Assembly (NCBI GenBank): GCA_900169975.1
Contig: LT827126.1
Span: forward strand, 372,001-436,000
Length of the DNA stretch: 64,000 bases
DNA from: Pseudoflavonifractor sp. Marseille-P3106
GTDB lineage: Bacteria; Bacillota; Clostridia; Oscillospirales; Oscillospiraceae
Reading direction: 5' to 3'
In this document: positions 1-8,993 of the stretch, in pieces
Numbering within the stretch: the first letter of the stretch is position 1
How the letters are laid out: every line of letters begins with the position of its first letter
Position numbers and translations under genes: made by a program
Notes under the pieces: model-generated
Seen by the model: only the letters and a program-made list of their open reading frames with translations
Databases searched by the model: none
What the model was told of the DNA's origin: nothing

Positions 1-2
1 CC

Positions 3-1331
3 TCTATCCCTATCTGTGAATACAACGCCAACATCTTTCGAAAGAGTCGCCGTAACATCCTGACTTCTGATTTCGGAAGCACCTATCTATTCGTTTCCTC
101 TGAGCTGAATGACGAGGGCGGTATCCTGATGGGCGTTGATAGCCAGTATAAATCTCAGGTCTTTGTCAACGTCTTTGACAGCAGGAAGTACCCAAACGCG
201 AATGTTGCAATTTTGGGTTCCTCAGGTGCAGGAAAGACCTACACACTGGAAACTATGGCCCTTCGGATGAGGCAAAATCAGACGCAGGTATTCATCATTG
301 CTCCGTTAAAAGGCTGGGAATTTGAACGGGCCTGCAACCAGGTCGGAGGCAGCTATGTGAAGATTGCCCCAGGGTCCGGCCAGAACATCAACATCATGGA
401 AATCCGCAGACGGGATACTTCAGCAAACCGGAAAATTGATGGAAGTACAGGTGGTTCTGGCTCCATTCTGATGGCAAAAATTCAGCAACTGCACATCTTT
501 TTTTCCTTGCTCGTTCAGGATATTACGGTTGAAGAGCGGCAGTATCTGGACGAAGCGCTGATGAAAACCTATGCTAGATTTGGAATTACGAATAAGAACA
601 AGAGCCTGTTTGACCCCGCTGACCACACGAAGTACCGGAAGATGCCGATACTATCTGACCTGCATGAAGAACTAAAAAAATGCGGGCCTGGGGCGAAGCG
701 GCTGTACCAAATCCTCACTAGATATGTGAGCGGTTCCGCTTCATCGTTTAACTCCCAAACCAATGTGGACCTGACGGAAAAATACATTGTGTTGGATGTT
801 TCCACCCTTTCCAGGGAGATGCTTCCTCTCGGAATGTTCATTGCTCTGGACTATGTGTGGGATAAAATCCAAGAGGATATCACCGCCAGGAAGACCGTTT
901 TTATTGACGAGGCTTGGCGTCTGATTGGCCCCGGCGCTTCGAAACAGGCGGCCGACTTCGTGGTTGAGATATTCAAAACCATAAGAGGCATGGGTGGCAG
1001 TGCCGTTGCCGCAACGCAGGATTTGAACGACTTTTTTGCACTAGATAACGGCAGTTATGGTACTGCTATTATCAGTAACTCCAAAATCAAATTACTTATG
1101 AAATGTGAGCCCAAGGAGGCCGCTGCGATAGCCGAATCCATGGAACTCACAAAGGCAGAAGTCGACAAGATTCAGACGATGAAGCGAGGGACCTGCCTCC
1201 TAGTCGCCAACCAAAACCACATCTTTATTGATGTGAAAGCTACTCCCATGGAGCATGACCTCATTACGACAGACCGCGAGGATTTGCAGCGGATTGCGCG
1301 GAAAAACGCTGAGGCCAGGGTATTCCAGTGA
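3..1331 (+). CDS. VirB4-type conjugation ATPase, 5' end outside window
   Basis: The reading frame is open from the left edge, so only the last 442 residues are present. They include a Walker A motif GSSGAGKT (codons near base 218-240) and a Walker B motif FIDEAW (near base 898-915), with an ATQDLNDF stretch behind it, the usual order in VirB4/TraC/TcpF ATPases of type IV secretion systems. These hexameric ATPases sit under the inner membrane channel and power pilus or channel assembly and DNA transfer. No other secretion gene lies downstream; a hairpin terminator follows at once, so this is the last gene of a transfer operon lying to the left. The motif order makes the family call firm; the exact subfamily is not resolved. 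Confidence 0.88.
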   Translation, partial: SIPICEYNANIFRKSRRNILTSDFGSTYLFVSSELNDEGGILMGVDSQYKSQVFVNVFDSRKYPNANVAILGSSGAGKTYTLETMALRMRQNQTQVFIIAPLKGWEFERACNQVGGSYVKIAPGSGQNINIMEIRRRDTSANRKIDGSTGGSGSILMAKIQQLHIFFSLLVQDITVEERQYLDEALMKTYARFGITNKNKSLFDPADHTKYRKMPILSDLHEELKKCGPGAKRLYQILTRYVSGSASSFNSQTNVDLTEKYIVLDVSTLSREMLPLGMFIALDYVWDKIQEDITARKTVFIDEAWRLIGPGASKQAADFVVEIFKTIRGMGGSAVAATQDLNDFFALDNGSYGTAIISNSKIKLLMKCEPKEAAAIAESMELTKAEVDKIQTMKRGTCLLVANQNHIFIDVKATPMEHDLITTDREDLQRIARKNAEARVFQ

Positions 1332-1340
1332 TGCTGAAAT

Positions 1341-1388
1341 GGCTGTTGCCGCTCTGCTGTGGTGGCACCGGCAACAGCCGTTTCTTTA
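1341..1388 (+). terminator. Intrinsic terminator after VirB4 gene
   Basis: An 11-base perfect stem GGCTGTTGCCG / CGGCAACAGCC with a 17-base loop is followed by a T-rich run. It lies 9 bases after the VirB4 stop codon. Confidence 0.8.
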
Positions 1389-1437
1389 AAAAAATTCATT
1401 TTTATTTCTAATACCCATCTTAAAGGAGCTGATTCGC

Positions 1438-2001
1438 GTGATTTATGAGGCAACCGTAGACAACCTTCAAGCGCTGATGCGTGCCTGTATCGTTCTTGAT
1501 AGGACTCAGATTTACAGATTCTTTTCAGCGCATCATGACCAAAGTAGGATTGACTTTTTCATTGACTTTTTGATTAAGGAGCGCGTGCTGGATGCCGACG
1601 AAACGAAGAAGAATCGTGTCTGGCTCCGGCGGCAGGCACGCCCTATCTCGCGGCCAAAAGAGGCCGTCATAGCGTCCCGGATTAAGGCGTTCTGGGTGAT
1701 TGCCAGCTTTGGGTGTGACAACATTGCCGACGTCGCTCTCCTGGAGTATCCGGCCCAATTCATGTTCGTTACAACGAATAATGAAATCTACGACCTGACG
1801 GTCTGTGATACGCCGCAGGTTGCCGCAGTAGCGGCACATAAGAGAGCACTGTATGCACTACACGATACAAAGTATGACGATGATGTGAACCATATCGCCA
1901 TTGTAAGTGATGAAAAAACGGGCCTTGCTATCGGCGGTTATGGGTTCGATAGTTTCTGTATTTTGGATGCGAACAAGATTCCGAGGTATCAGCAATGGTA
2001 A
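1438..2001 (+). CDS. Unknown protein, DUF5697-like
   Basis: 187 residues, GTG start behind TAAAGGAG. It has no membrane segment or signal peptide. The arrangement (N-terminal helical part about residues 1-60 that looks like a winged helix, then a basic RPISRPKEAVIASR segment and a mixed alpha/beta half) reminds me of DUF5697 proteins carried by Clostridia mobile elements. That assignment is from memory of the family's look and is weak. The next gene overlaps its end by 7 bases, so the two are co-translated. Confidence 0.6.
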   Translation: MIYEATVDNLQALMRACIVLDRTQIYRFFSAHHDQSRIDFFIDFLIKERVLDADETKKNRVWLRRQARPISRPKEAVIASRIKAFWVIASFGCDNIADVALLEYPAQFMFVTTNNEIYDLTVCDTPQVAAVAAHKRALYALHDTKYDDDVNHIAIVSDEKTGLAIGGYGFDSFCILDANKIPRYQQW

Positions 2002-2789
2002 ATGAGAATCTCCCACGTTCGCAAGCTACCAGGTGCGCTCTCCAAGCGTCTGAGTTGGAGGAGCAGGCCAGCACAATGATGCGTGAATCGGCGGCGATAT
2101 ATAAATTGGCAAAGCGCGGCTCGGAGGCGTGCGCAAAGCTAAAAGAAGTCCTTTCAGACCCTCTATGCGGACCAGAAGTTATCCAGCAGGCCATGGATAA
2201 TTTCAATCAATTCTATGCCTCAGCGTTAAGCCGGACACATGCCCTCTATGAGGCCGTTACAAAGCCGAATATAGCCTGCGGTTTGTGCAATCCGAGGGAT
2301 GTCCAACGGGAAAATTACGATGCGTTTGCGGGGGAGATAGAGGGGGTTTTTTCTTTCGTCGAAGACGGAAAATTGTTTATAAAACTGCCCCTTCTTCCTG
2401 CAAAAGTCAACCACGGTGTTCGTGGCAAACAGCAGGGAAACACTGAGAAGTACTACTACTTTTTTAACCGTTCCCTGGACGAAAGCCTTAACAAAATCGA
2501 AGCGCAAGTCCCTCATTTTGAACAGCAGAATATAGCGTACTTTTCAGTTTTTTCTGTCTCATCGAAGACAATTCCTGATGCAGAAAATATAGACACGAAA
2601 AGCGTGACGGACATCATCTGTCTGCATACCATGTGTGATGATTCGTTTGAAAAGACCAGCTTTTTCTATGCCGGATTTTGCGATGATTCAGTCCCTCCAG
2701 GAACTTATATTTGCGTGTCCAATCGGAGATTTCAGGTCCCTAATATTTCCCATATTTTAGGAAAATTTCGAGGCAGGAAAACATATTAA
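1995..2789 (+). CDS. Hypothetical protein
   Basis: 264 residues, ATG overlapping the end of the previous gene. The first 80 residues are Ala/Glu/Lys-rich and predicted helical, possibly a short coiled coil; one CGLCN motif occurs near residue 96. No recognised domain. Confidence 0.6.
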   Translation: MVNENLPRSQATRCALQASELEEQASTMMRESAAIYKLAKRGSEACAKLKEVLSDPLCGPEVIQQAMDNFNQFYASALSRTHALYEAVTKPNIACGLCNPRDVQRENYDAFAGEIEGVFSFVEDGKLFIKLPLLPAKVNHGVRGKQQGNTEKYYYFFNRSLDESLNKIEAQVPHFEQQNIAYFSVFSVSSKTIPDAENIDTKSVTDIICLHTMCDDSFEKTSFFYAGFCDDSVPPGTYICVSNRRFQVPNISHILGKFRGRKTY

Positions 2790-3008
2790 AAAAACGTCAA
2801 TTATTCTCGCACCAGTTTTTATAGGTTTTCTGGTTGCCTATTCTGTTGTGGCACAACGGGTTCCGGCCTGGCTGTACGCCCCAAAAACGGCGGGCTGGAG
2901 CTTCTTCGCCGCAACTGACACTAAACAAGGACTATTCAACTGAATCTTTCAGGGCACATTATGATAAAAAATGAGCTATGAAAAGATTATGAAGAGAGGT
3001 GTTATTTC

Positions 3009-4427
3009 TTGAAGTCGCGGATGTCCTGTTATGACACCATCTTATTCACTCTTCTGTGTTTCAATTATGCTACAAGAAAATCTCTGATGCTACTGAACTT
3101 TTCTGACATCACAATCTACTACGCCATTCAACGTGGACTGAGTGAAAAAACAATCAGCACATCCTCTATTCGGTACAGGAAAGATAAGGGGGAGAGAAAA
3201 CATAAGCTGACCTATCTCACTATTACACGAACTGGCATTCATTATCTGGCAACTCAATGTGCTCGGCATGTGGAGTGGCTGAAATATTTGCCTAACGATT
3301 TAGCAAAGGTCCGCATCCGGGGAGTCCGATGTGCGATGGCACAAGTTGAGCGATTTACCAGGATGTCAATAGCGGCACAAGCTGCAAACTCAATCGGCGC
3401 GTCCGTAAAACCAATGTATCTCACAGTAGACAAGGACGCACTCGTTGAACATGATACCTTGGAACGGGCAGAGTCTGTAACCGGGGCCATGAATTCTGAC
3501 AACACGGGCACCTGGTGGATGGACGAATCCTTTATGGATGCCTCCATTGACGACTTCTTTCTGGGCGAAGACGGCGAGCCGGATGAACAAAGCGAGGTCT
3601 TACTTGAAGACGACACCACCGATGAAGTAGATGACCGGGAACCCCAGATGCTCCTTTCGACGATAGTGTACAACGCCATGAGAGAAGCAGAGGCTAAGAA
3701 CAGATATCCAAATGAGAAAGCAGATATTATATTCCATTCATCGAGAGAGATTAAATCTATTCTGAATGCGAACATCAAGTCCGCAAACAGTACACTGGCA
3801 TCACGGGACTTGATGATTTGCCGGTACTCAGGTCTTTTAGAAAGCTGTTCCAACTCCCTGTTGCTGTATGTGCCCAATGCGATGGGGATGGACTGGAGAG
3901 AACGAATCGTACGGAAAGAGGTTGCAACCCATACGGCCTTTGCGAAGCTGTTCTCAAAATTTGGCCCTATCCGGTATGACCGGCAACATGGAGCGGTACT
4001 TGTTCAGAACGAAAAAATGCTGGGAGACATTTTCTTTGACAGGCAACACCGGCGTGGTGATAACGAGGTCCTTGGGAGGTCGTTCAATAAATTCTACGTC
4101 ATCCCACTGGACAAGGGTGGGATGGATGACCTGCGCACAATCATGACGAAGGATTTAGACAAAATGAGGAAGCAGCTCTTGGAAGCGGCAATAAGAAGCG
4201 GGGTCTATCAGAGAAATGATAAGTTGAGCACAGAGCTTTTCCCACTGCAGAATCAGGAGGGAACCCTGATAGCCGATGGGACAATCATGGATTTAGTCCA
4301 GATAAATGCCATAGAGACGCTGGCCTCGCATATTCCTGACCTTCAATACGGAGTGTTATGTCGGAAGCGCCATCTCCCATATTATCAACGCATCATGCCG
4401 AGAGCATGTTTCATGTTAGTCGAGTGA
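3009..4427 (+). CDS. Unknown protein with possible N-terminal winged helix
   Basis: 472 residues from a TTG start behind GAGAGG; an ATG four codons later is an alternative. Residues 1-80 read like a winged helix (helices followed by a basic RYRKDKGERKHK wing and a LTITRTGIHYLA strand-helix), as in replication-relaxation proteins of Gram-positive mobile elements. Residues 165-210 are very acidic and probably unstructured. The C-terminal half (residues 210-472) has no recognised motif. The position close to conjugation genes fits a plasmid or ICE maintenance role; this is inference. Confidence 0.6.
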   Translation: MKSRMSCYDTILFTLLCFNYATRKSLMLLNFSDITIYYAIQRGLSEKTISTSSIRYRKDKGERKHKLTYLTITRTGIHYLATQCARHVEWLKYLPNDLAKVRIRGVRCAMAQVERFTRMSIAAQAANSIGASVKPMYLTVDKDALVEHDTLERAESVTGAMNSDNTGTWWMDESFMDASIDDFFLGEDGEPDEQSEVLLEDDTTDEVDDREPQMLLSTIVYNAMREAEAKNRYPNEKADIIFHSSREIKSILNANIKSANSTLASRDLMICRYSGLLESCSNSLLLYVPNAMGMDWRERIVRKEVATHTAFAKLFSKFGPIRYDRQHGAVLVQNEKMLGDIFFDRQHRRGDNEVLGRSFNKFYVIPLDKGGMDDLRTIMTKDLDKMRKQLLEAAIRSGVYQRNDKLSTELFPLQNQEGTLIADGTIMDLVQINAIETLASHIPDLQYGVLCRKRHLPYYQRIMPRACFMLVE

Positions 4428-4480
4428 CTTGTAAGAAGGTTAAAATTCCATTGTAGCGAAGCTCGACGCAAATGAAAATA

Positions 4481-4509
4481 TTGCACTATTTATTATTATA
4501 TGGTACAAT
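4481..4509 (+). promoter_or_regulatory. Family A promoter
   Basis: -35 TTGCAC at 4481, 17-base spacer ending TTATTATATGG, -10 TACAAT at 4504. An AATA precedes the -35 as in the other family A sites. It drives the gene at 4539. Confidence 0.8.
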
Positions 4510-4538
4510 ATGATTAAACTGAGAGAGGAGGCTTCCGC

Positions 4539-4994
4539 ATGTACGACATTACACTCAACGGAATTACACGGAGCGCGGAATTCGTCATGGACCTGGAAAA
4601 CCACATTCTGACGAGAACACAGCTCATCATAGAAGACGGAGCGGATAACGAGAACGCCGACGTGCTGGAGGTACATATCCGTGACAGAGATAGCCCATCC
4701 AACATGACAGTCGCATGGATGGTCCTGTATGGAGACAAAGGTGCCATCATTGACGCCATCAAGGATAAATTCCCGATGGCGAAGCTGGAGACAGAGGCCA
4801 TCTTCAATGCGTTTGCGCAGGACGAGCTTGAGGTGAGCGTATGCTATACCTATCCTCTCGACGGCGAGCTGACCCGCATCATGAAGAACTCCAAAACCTA
4901 TCGTGCCTTGTGTGCAGCACAACTAGGTATCGTTGCAAACATGTGGGGGCTTGAGCAAAACCAAGTCCGCGTATTGGAACATACGAATAGCTGA
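4539..4994 (+). CDS. Hypothetical protein
   Basis: 151 residues, ATG behind GAGAGGAGG. Acidic, soluble, alternating strand and helix pattern; no known motif. It is a single-gene unit between a family A promoter and a terminator. Confidence 0.65.
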   Translation: MYDITLNGITRSAEFVMDLENHILTRTQLIIEDGADNENADVLEVHIRDRDSPSNMTVAWMVLYGDKGAIIDAIKDKFPMAKLETEAIFNAFAQDELEVSVCYTYPLDGELTRIMKNSKTYRALCAAQLGIVANMWGLEQNQVRVLEHTNS

Positions 4995-4998
4995 TAAT

Positions 4999-5055
4999 AG
5001 AGAGCGCATTGCATGAATGGGAACCTGCCCAGTTATGTGTGCGCTCTCTTCTCGT
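4999..5055 (+). terminator. Intrinsic terminator
   Basis: AGAGAGCGCA pairs with TGCGCTCTCT across a 31-base loop; a TTCTCGTCTT run follows. Confidence 0.6.
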
Positions 5056-5056
5056 C

Positions 5057-5085
5057 TTGACTATGAGCGGGCGGCATGATAAAAA
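5057..5085 (+). promoter_or_regulatory. Possible promoter for nucleotidyltransferase operon
   Basis: TTGACT near 5057 is followed after about 17 bases by ATAAAAATATAG, a weak -10. It does not match promoter family A or B. Confidence 0.35.
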
Positions 5086-5119
5086 TATAGCATAGAAACT
5101 AAATGAGGAGAGGTCGCTC

Positions 5120-5455
5120 GTGGTTTACACATTGGAAGAGATTAGCCGCCTAGTGCAGCCAGTCGCAGAGAAATATCATCTCAAAACTGTGTACATCTTC
5201 GGCTCCTATGCTCGCGGCGAAGCTCAGGATAATAGCGACATTGATTTGCTGGTGGATTTAACAGGCGCAGACCTGTCTGAATTCTTTGCGGTGGGCGGCC
5301 TCTACAATGACTTGGAGGACGCACTGCAAAAGCACATCAACTTCATGACAACCGGCTCATTGAACCAGATGTGTCTCAAGAGGAGCGACCGCCTCCTGCG
5401 TAATGCAATCCAGGCCGAGATGAAGGAAATCTATACTTCCAAGAGGGGAGAATGA
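5120..5455 (+). CDS. MNT-type nucleotidyltransferase-domain protein
   Basis: 111 residues, GTG start behind GAGGAGAGG. Residues 27-48 carry the polymerase-beta-like nucleotidyltransferase signature: GSYARGEA then DIDLLVD. Small proteins of this kind (MNT) transfer AMP or another nucleotide to a partner, most often a HEPN toxin, and then act as antitoxin. No HEPN gene is next to it: the gene 5 bases downstream is a NERD-domain membrane protein. It could be an orphan MNT, or the pair MNT-NERD could be a functional unit; the sequence alone does not decide. Confidence 0.8.
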   Translation: MVYTLEEISRLVQPVAEKYHLKTVYIFGSYARGEAQDNSDIDLLVDLTGADLSEFFAVGGLYNDLEDALQKHINFMTTGSLNQMCLKRSDRLLRNAIQAEMKEIYTSKRGE

Positions 5456-5459
5456 TAAT

Positions 5460-7022
5460 GTGTCAATCTTTGATTCGAAAAGAGATGTCCGGCGCGATGT
5501 GAAACCGCAGTATATCAAACTATGGCTTCCGTGTGGGATTCTTGCAGTAATTGGAACGCTTATCAATTCGGAATTCATATTTCCACTACTGGTTGTTGGC
5601 ACATGGGCGCTCGCTGCGGGGATGAACAGTGAATTGATTAAAAGTTGGGAACAGGTCCGCGACGATAAACTATACGCCGATGTCGCGGACCAAGACAAGT
5701 TCATTCAATTCACCCTCGGTGGGAACCTTGTGACTCACATTGCCTTCGAATGTGGGGTCATTGCAGTAGCCGCAATTCTGTGTTCGCCTATTTTTAATCA
5801 TACCGGCATCGGTAGTGTCGGCTTCATTGGGGCAGCTTTGTTTTTCTTGATTCTGACCGTGAGCCAGTATTATTTCTTCATGGTTGGACGGGCGATTTTC
5901 CGGGATGTTGAAGGCAAGAATCACTACCCGGACGGGAGCGATTACATCCCAGGAGTGACTTTTGCAGAAGCATATAAACAGTACCGTCAAGAGCAAGAGG
6001 AATCCACAAAACGGTGGCAGGAAAACCAGGCTAAGAAAGCGGCCGAAGAAGCGCGGAAGGCAGAGGAAGAGAAAAGAGCCGATGAGGAACTGCAAAAAGC
6101 ACGTGAGGCCAGTGAATCGGCACGGGCTGCGCATATTGCAGAGTATGAGCGCGATAAGGGGCCTGGCCGGAAAAAGGTCTGGGAGTGGCTGAACATCGGA
6201 TGGAATCTTGATTTCCCAGATGAGGTCTGCGATATTATTGCTGACTATACTTATGGCCGTACAGAGGGCATTACAGGGCGAAGGATAAAGATGCTGCTGT
6301 CAGGTGTCGTGCCCGATAATGAAGCCGCACAGTATGCACGGAAATTTGACTCCATGAATTTCGCTGTTCGTAAGCTGCGCAGTGAGGAAGAAGACCGCGA
6401 AGCCATCGCAGCCCAGCAGAATCCGCTCGGGGTAGAGGGAGAGGCCAATGTCAACTACATGCTGAAATGGTGGCTCAGTTCTCATCCTGGCTACATCATG
6501 GTAGCCAGTGACTGCTTCAGTCAGTACAGCGCAAGTTGTATCCGACTCGCTGCATGGGACTTCATGCGGGAACCTCAGGAAATCGACCATCTTCTGGTTG
6601 GCCCGGCAGGTGTCATCCACATTGAGACGAAGGATTACATCGGCAGCATTGATGTGCAGACCACAACCTACTGGCGGCGGGATAAAGGGAACAATGGCCA
6701 GTCTGTTCCCTTCAACAGCCCGGCGTTCCAGGTCAACCGGCATGATGCGGTGATAAAGCACATCGTGGGCCCTGATGTTCCTGTCCATGCAGTCATCTGC
6801 CTAGCGAACAAAAACGTGGAGCTGCTCCACGCAGAGAAAAGCGAAATCCCTATCGTATGTCTCCGCGATATGGAGACCTACCTCAACAACCTGGATAGCG
6901 GCGAAGCCAACCGGCTCGACGATGCGACGGTGAAGAAGGTCTATCAGCAGATTGAAGACGCCAAGGTGCGGAATTCCAAGAAGCGAGCGGAATATGAAAA
7001 AACTCGCGCCGACAAGCGATGA
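5460..7022 (+). CDS. Membrane protein with coiled coil and NERD nuclease-related domain
   Basis: 520 residues, GTG start 5 bases after the MNT-like gene. Two hydrophobic blocks (about residues 19-50 and 90-145) give probably four membrane segments. Residues 170-225 are a highly charged Glu/Lys/Arg coiled coil. Residues 325-440 are a NERD domain: GVEGEANVNYML, then EIDHLLVGPAGVIHIETKDY, which places the conserved D and the E-x-K of the nuclease-like core. NERD domains are related to restriction-type nucleases and are common in Gram-positive signalling and defence proteins. Substrate is unknown. A terminator follows directly. Confidence 0.82.
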   Translation: MSIFDSKRDVRRDVKPQYIKLWLPCGILAVIGTLINSEFIFPLLVVGTWALAAGMNSELIKSWEQVRDDKLYADVADQDKFIQFTLGGNLVTHIAFECGVIAVAAILCSPIFNHTGIGSVGFIGAALFFLILTVSQYYFFMVGRAIFRDVEGKNHYPDGSDYIPGVTFAEAYKQYRQEQEESTKRWQENQAKKAAEEARKAEEEKRADEELQKAREASESARAAHIAEYERDKGPGRKKVWEWLNIGWNLDFPDEVCDIIADYTYGRTEGITGRRIKMLLSGVVPDNEAAQYARKFDSMNFAVRKLRSEEEDREAIAAQQNPLGVEGEANVNYMLKWWLSSHPGYIMVASDCFSQYSASCIRLAAWDFMREPQEIDHLLVGPAGVIHIETKDYIGSIDVQTTTYWRRDKGNNGQSVPFNSPAFQVNRHDAVIKHIVGPDVPVHAVICLANKNVELLHAEKSEIPIVCLRDMETYLNNLDSGEANRLDDATVKKVYQQIEDAKVRNSKKRAEYEKTRADKR

Positions 7023-7031
7023 TTTTACAAG

Positions 7032-7068
7032 CCCAGTGTACACGATTCCATGTACACTGGGTTCTTTT
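7032..7068 (+). terminator. Intrinsic terminator after NERD gene
   Basis: CCCAGTGTACA pairs perfectly with TGTACACTGGG and is followed by TTCTTTTAT. Confidence 0.85.
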
Positions 7069-7088
7069 ATCAAAATTCTCGCCTAATA

Positions 7089-7117
7089 TTGATTATTTTA
7101 GCGTTATATGGTATAAT
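7089..7117 (+). promoter_or_regulatory. Family A promoter
   Basis: -35 TTGATT at 7089 preceded by AATA, 17-base spacer ending GTTATATGG, -10 TATAAT at 7112 followed by ATTATT. It heads the operon 7171-11035. Confidence 0.88.
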
Positions 7118-7170
7118 ATTATTATAGATTTTCTATGGATTTGTACTGCTTTCCGGTGGAGGGAAAATGT

Positions 7171-7347
7171 ATGGGAGCGACCAGAATAGCAAGCAGGAAA
7201 GTATTCGAGCAATGCAAAACTTGTCCGCAGTACAATCCAAATAGCTATACCTGCAAGTCAGGATTTCAAACATACTACTACCGACGAAGCAAAGCGCTTC
7301 CATGCAGAAAGAGCGCGCAAAGGAGTGATACGAACCATGGATGTTAG
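7171..7347 (+). CDS. Small Cys-rich protein
   Basis: 58 residues. The ATG at 7171 has GGTGGAGGG at the right distance; an upstream in-frame ATG at 7135 sits at the presumed transcription start and lacks a ribosome site. Two Cys pairs (CKTC and CKSG) suggest a metal site. Its end overlaps the next gene. Confidence 0.6.
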   Translation: MGATRIASRKVFEQCKTCPQYNPNSYTCKSGFQTYYYRRSKALPCRKSAQRSDTNHGC

Positions 7348-7795
7348 GCTAATCAATGCTAACTCACTTCACAAAGTCATCAGTGAATGGCCGGAGCCTG
7401 TTATGTACAAAGACTGGGTGCAATCCGCCATCGCTTACGAACCCACAATTCCAGTTACAGTGCCTATCTCGCCATGTGCGTCATGCGGATATCATGGAGA
7501 GCACCTGGAAGCGCCTCCATGTACCAACTGCCCTGCACATCCAAAACAGACTTCGACTCATCAGCCGCTGCTGCTGTCCAGGCTCCAACGGATGGACGGT
7601 AAGCCGATTTGGTATGTGGACCTCAAGACAGGCCACTGCGAGTGGTGCATCCTGCGGGTCATCCACCCGGATTGCTTTGGCCAGGCTGGCGGGTCTAACA
7701 AGTGCAGTGTGAGTTACCAGACCTATGGGGTCACATGGCTTGCCTACCAGTACGAGGTCTATCCCGCGAAAGGTGGTGCATCGGGCAATGCATGA
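7337..7795 (+). CDS. Unknown protein with RLIDANAL-like N-terminal motif and Cys cluster
   Basis: 152 residues. The ATG at 7337 is preferred over GTG 7325 because AAAGGAG then lies at 8-10 bases. The opening MDVRLINANSLHKVI and the following AYEPTIPV resemble the short N-terminal motif (RLIDADAL ... PTI) seen in many Clostridia phage and plasmid proteins. Residues 50-70 hold a CASCGYHG ... CTNC cluster, a likely zinc site. The C-terminal part shares WTAYQYE-type wording with the gene at 7975, so the two may be distant paralogues. Confidence 0.6.
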   Translation: MDVRLINANSLHKVISEWPEPVMYKDWVQSAIAYEPTIPVTVPISPCASCGYHGEHLEAPPCTNCPAHPKQTSTHQPLLLSRLQRMDGKPIWYVDLKTGHCEWCILRVIHPDCFGQAGGSNKCSVSYQTYGVTWLAYQYEVYPAKGGASGNA

Positions 7796-7994
7796 GCTCC
7801 TCTGTTCAAAGTGCCGGAGGCGAATCGTGCTCCCGGCCTTTTCAAAGGGCATCTGTAAGCGATGCGGCGCATCTCTGGTTTGCGCCAACACACCGCCGGA
7901 TGTCCTCTGTCCAGAATGTGCAAATAGAGAGAACCGCTGCATTCATTGCGGCGCAAAATTGACGGAGGGTGGAGATGGCAACATATCCGATTGA
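7788..7994 (+). CDS. Small double zinc-ribbon protein
   Basis: 68 residues. The ATG at 7788 overlaps the previous stop by 8 bases. Four CxxC knuckles (CSKC, CKRC, CPEC, CIHC) spaced through the chain predict two zinc ribbons. Function unknown; such proteins usually bind nucleic acid or protein partners. Confidence 0.65.
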   Translation: MHELLCSKCRRRIVLPAFSKGICKRCGASLVCANTPPDVLCPECANRENRCIHCGAKLTEGGDGNISD

Positions 7995-8355
7995 TGCATA
8001 TGCGCTCAGGAAGAAGCTGATAGATAAATATGGGCTCCGTCTGGACCTTGATGGCCAGGAAGTCCTGAAAGGTGCTATCGCCGAGATTCGCAGTATGCCT
8101 GCGCTCAAAGGCTATCACAATTCAAAACTCAGCATAAGCGACCTTCGACACCTGCCCGATGGAAAATGGGTGTGGATTGAGCGCATTGACCAGTGTGGTG
8201 ATTGGCCGTCCGCGTACTATCAGAAAGAGCCGGATTTCACGAGAGGGCGGGCATTCTGCTGTGGCTACCCCAATCATTCTTTCTCCTTCGATTGCAGGGA
8301 TTACGGCCACACCTGGACAGCATACCAGTTCGAACCGCAGAAGGGGGATGCCTAA
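7975..8355 (+). CDS. Hypothetical protein with PIDAYAL motif
   Basis: 126 residues. ATG 7975 has GGAGGG five bases upstream; GTG 7969 is less likely. The N-terminus YPIDAYALRKKL followed by EVLKGAIAEIRSMPAL is the same RLIDADAL-type motif as in the gene at 7337. The C-terminus has FDCRDYGHTWTAYQFE. No catalytic motif. Confidence 0.6.
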   Translation: MATYPIDAYALRKKLIDKYGLRLDLDGQEVLKGAIAEIRSMPALKGYHNSKLSISDLRHLPDGKWVWIERIDQCGDWPSAYYQKEPDFTRGRAFCCGYPNHSFSFDCRDYGHTWTAYQFEPQKGDA

Positions 8356-8993
8356 TGGAAAAGCCAATCATCATTCAGGAAGATATGATTCCGGCCATCC
8401 CTGCAAAAATCAAGGTCACGACCCGGCAGGTTGTAAAGGCGGCGGACTGGAACAATGCGCCCACAGACACATCTCCATTCCGCATCGATAACCTGCACTG
8501 GGTCTGGCAGTCTAAAGACAAGACAAAATCCGTTGGTGTGGTCCAGCCAGTACAGCCTGGGGATATCCTCTGGGTCAAGGAAGCCTGGCGGCCGGTAGAG
8601 GCGTCTTCCGCCGGGTGGTGCAAAATCGAGTACAAGGATGGGGCCATTCTGTCCTATGATGAAGTCATCGGATTACCCAGCAAGGAAGGAGCGTGGCGTT
8701 CACCGCTCATGATGCCCCGGAAAATCGCACGGTATCTGCTCCGTGTGACCGAGGTGACGCCGGAGCGGCTGCAGAAAATCAACGCCATCGGCGCTTACGA
8801 TGAAGGGGCAGTCAGAGGGCCGCACTTTGTCAGCTATGGTGGCGAACGGTGCCTGGCCCTACATAGCCGCTACCGGGACGACTTTGCCGCAGCCTGGAAC
8901 CGGAATGTACCGGAGATGCTGATGGATACCTGCGGCTGGGATGCGGACCCGTGGGTGTGGGTCATCCGCTTTGAGTTGTGTGATGGCCTATGA
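8355..8993 (+). CDS. ASCH/PUA-like protein common in phages and plasmids
   Basis: 212 residues; ATG shares one base with the previous stop. The pattern PGDILWVKEAW (about residue 72), SPLMMPRKIARYLLRVTEV (about 120) and DADPWVWVIRFE near the end is the signature of a widely distributed mobile-element protein family with a PUA/ASCH-like fold, thought to bind RNA or modified bases. No catalytic function is established. An upstream extension of the frame to 8202 lacks a ribosome site. The truncated gene at 63773 carries a similar PGEIVWVEE segment. Confidence 0.72.
   Translation: MEKPIIIQEDMIPAIPAKIKVTTRQVVKAADWNNAPTDTSPFRIDNLHWVWQSKDKTKSVGVVQPVQPGDILWVKEAWRPVEASSAGWCKIEYKDGAILSYDEVIGLPSKEGAWRSPLMMPRKIARYLLRVTEVTPERLQKINAIGAYDEGAVRGPHFVSYGGERCLALHSRYRDDFAAAWNRNVPEMLMDTCGWDADPWVWVIRFELCDGL

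Noticed and set aside
7089-7171. Leaderless translation from ATG codons at the transcript start (7135, 42640, 30831).
   Set aside because: In each case a downstream in-frame start with a strong ribosome site exists, so the upstream codons are chance extensions into the promoter.
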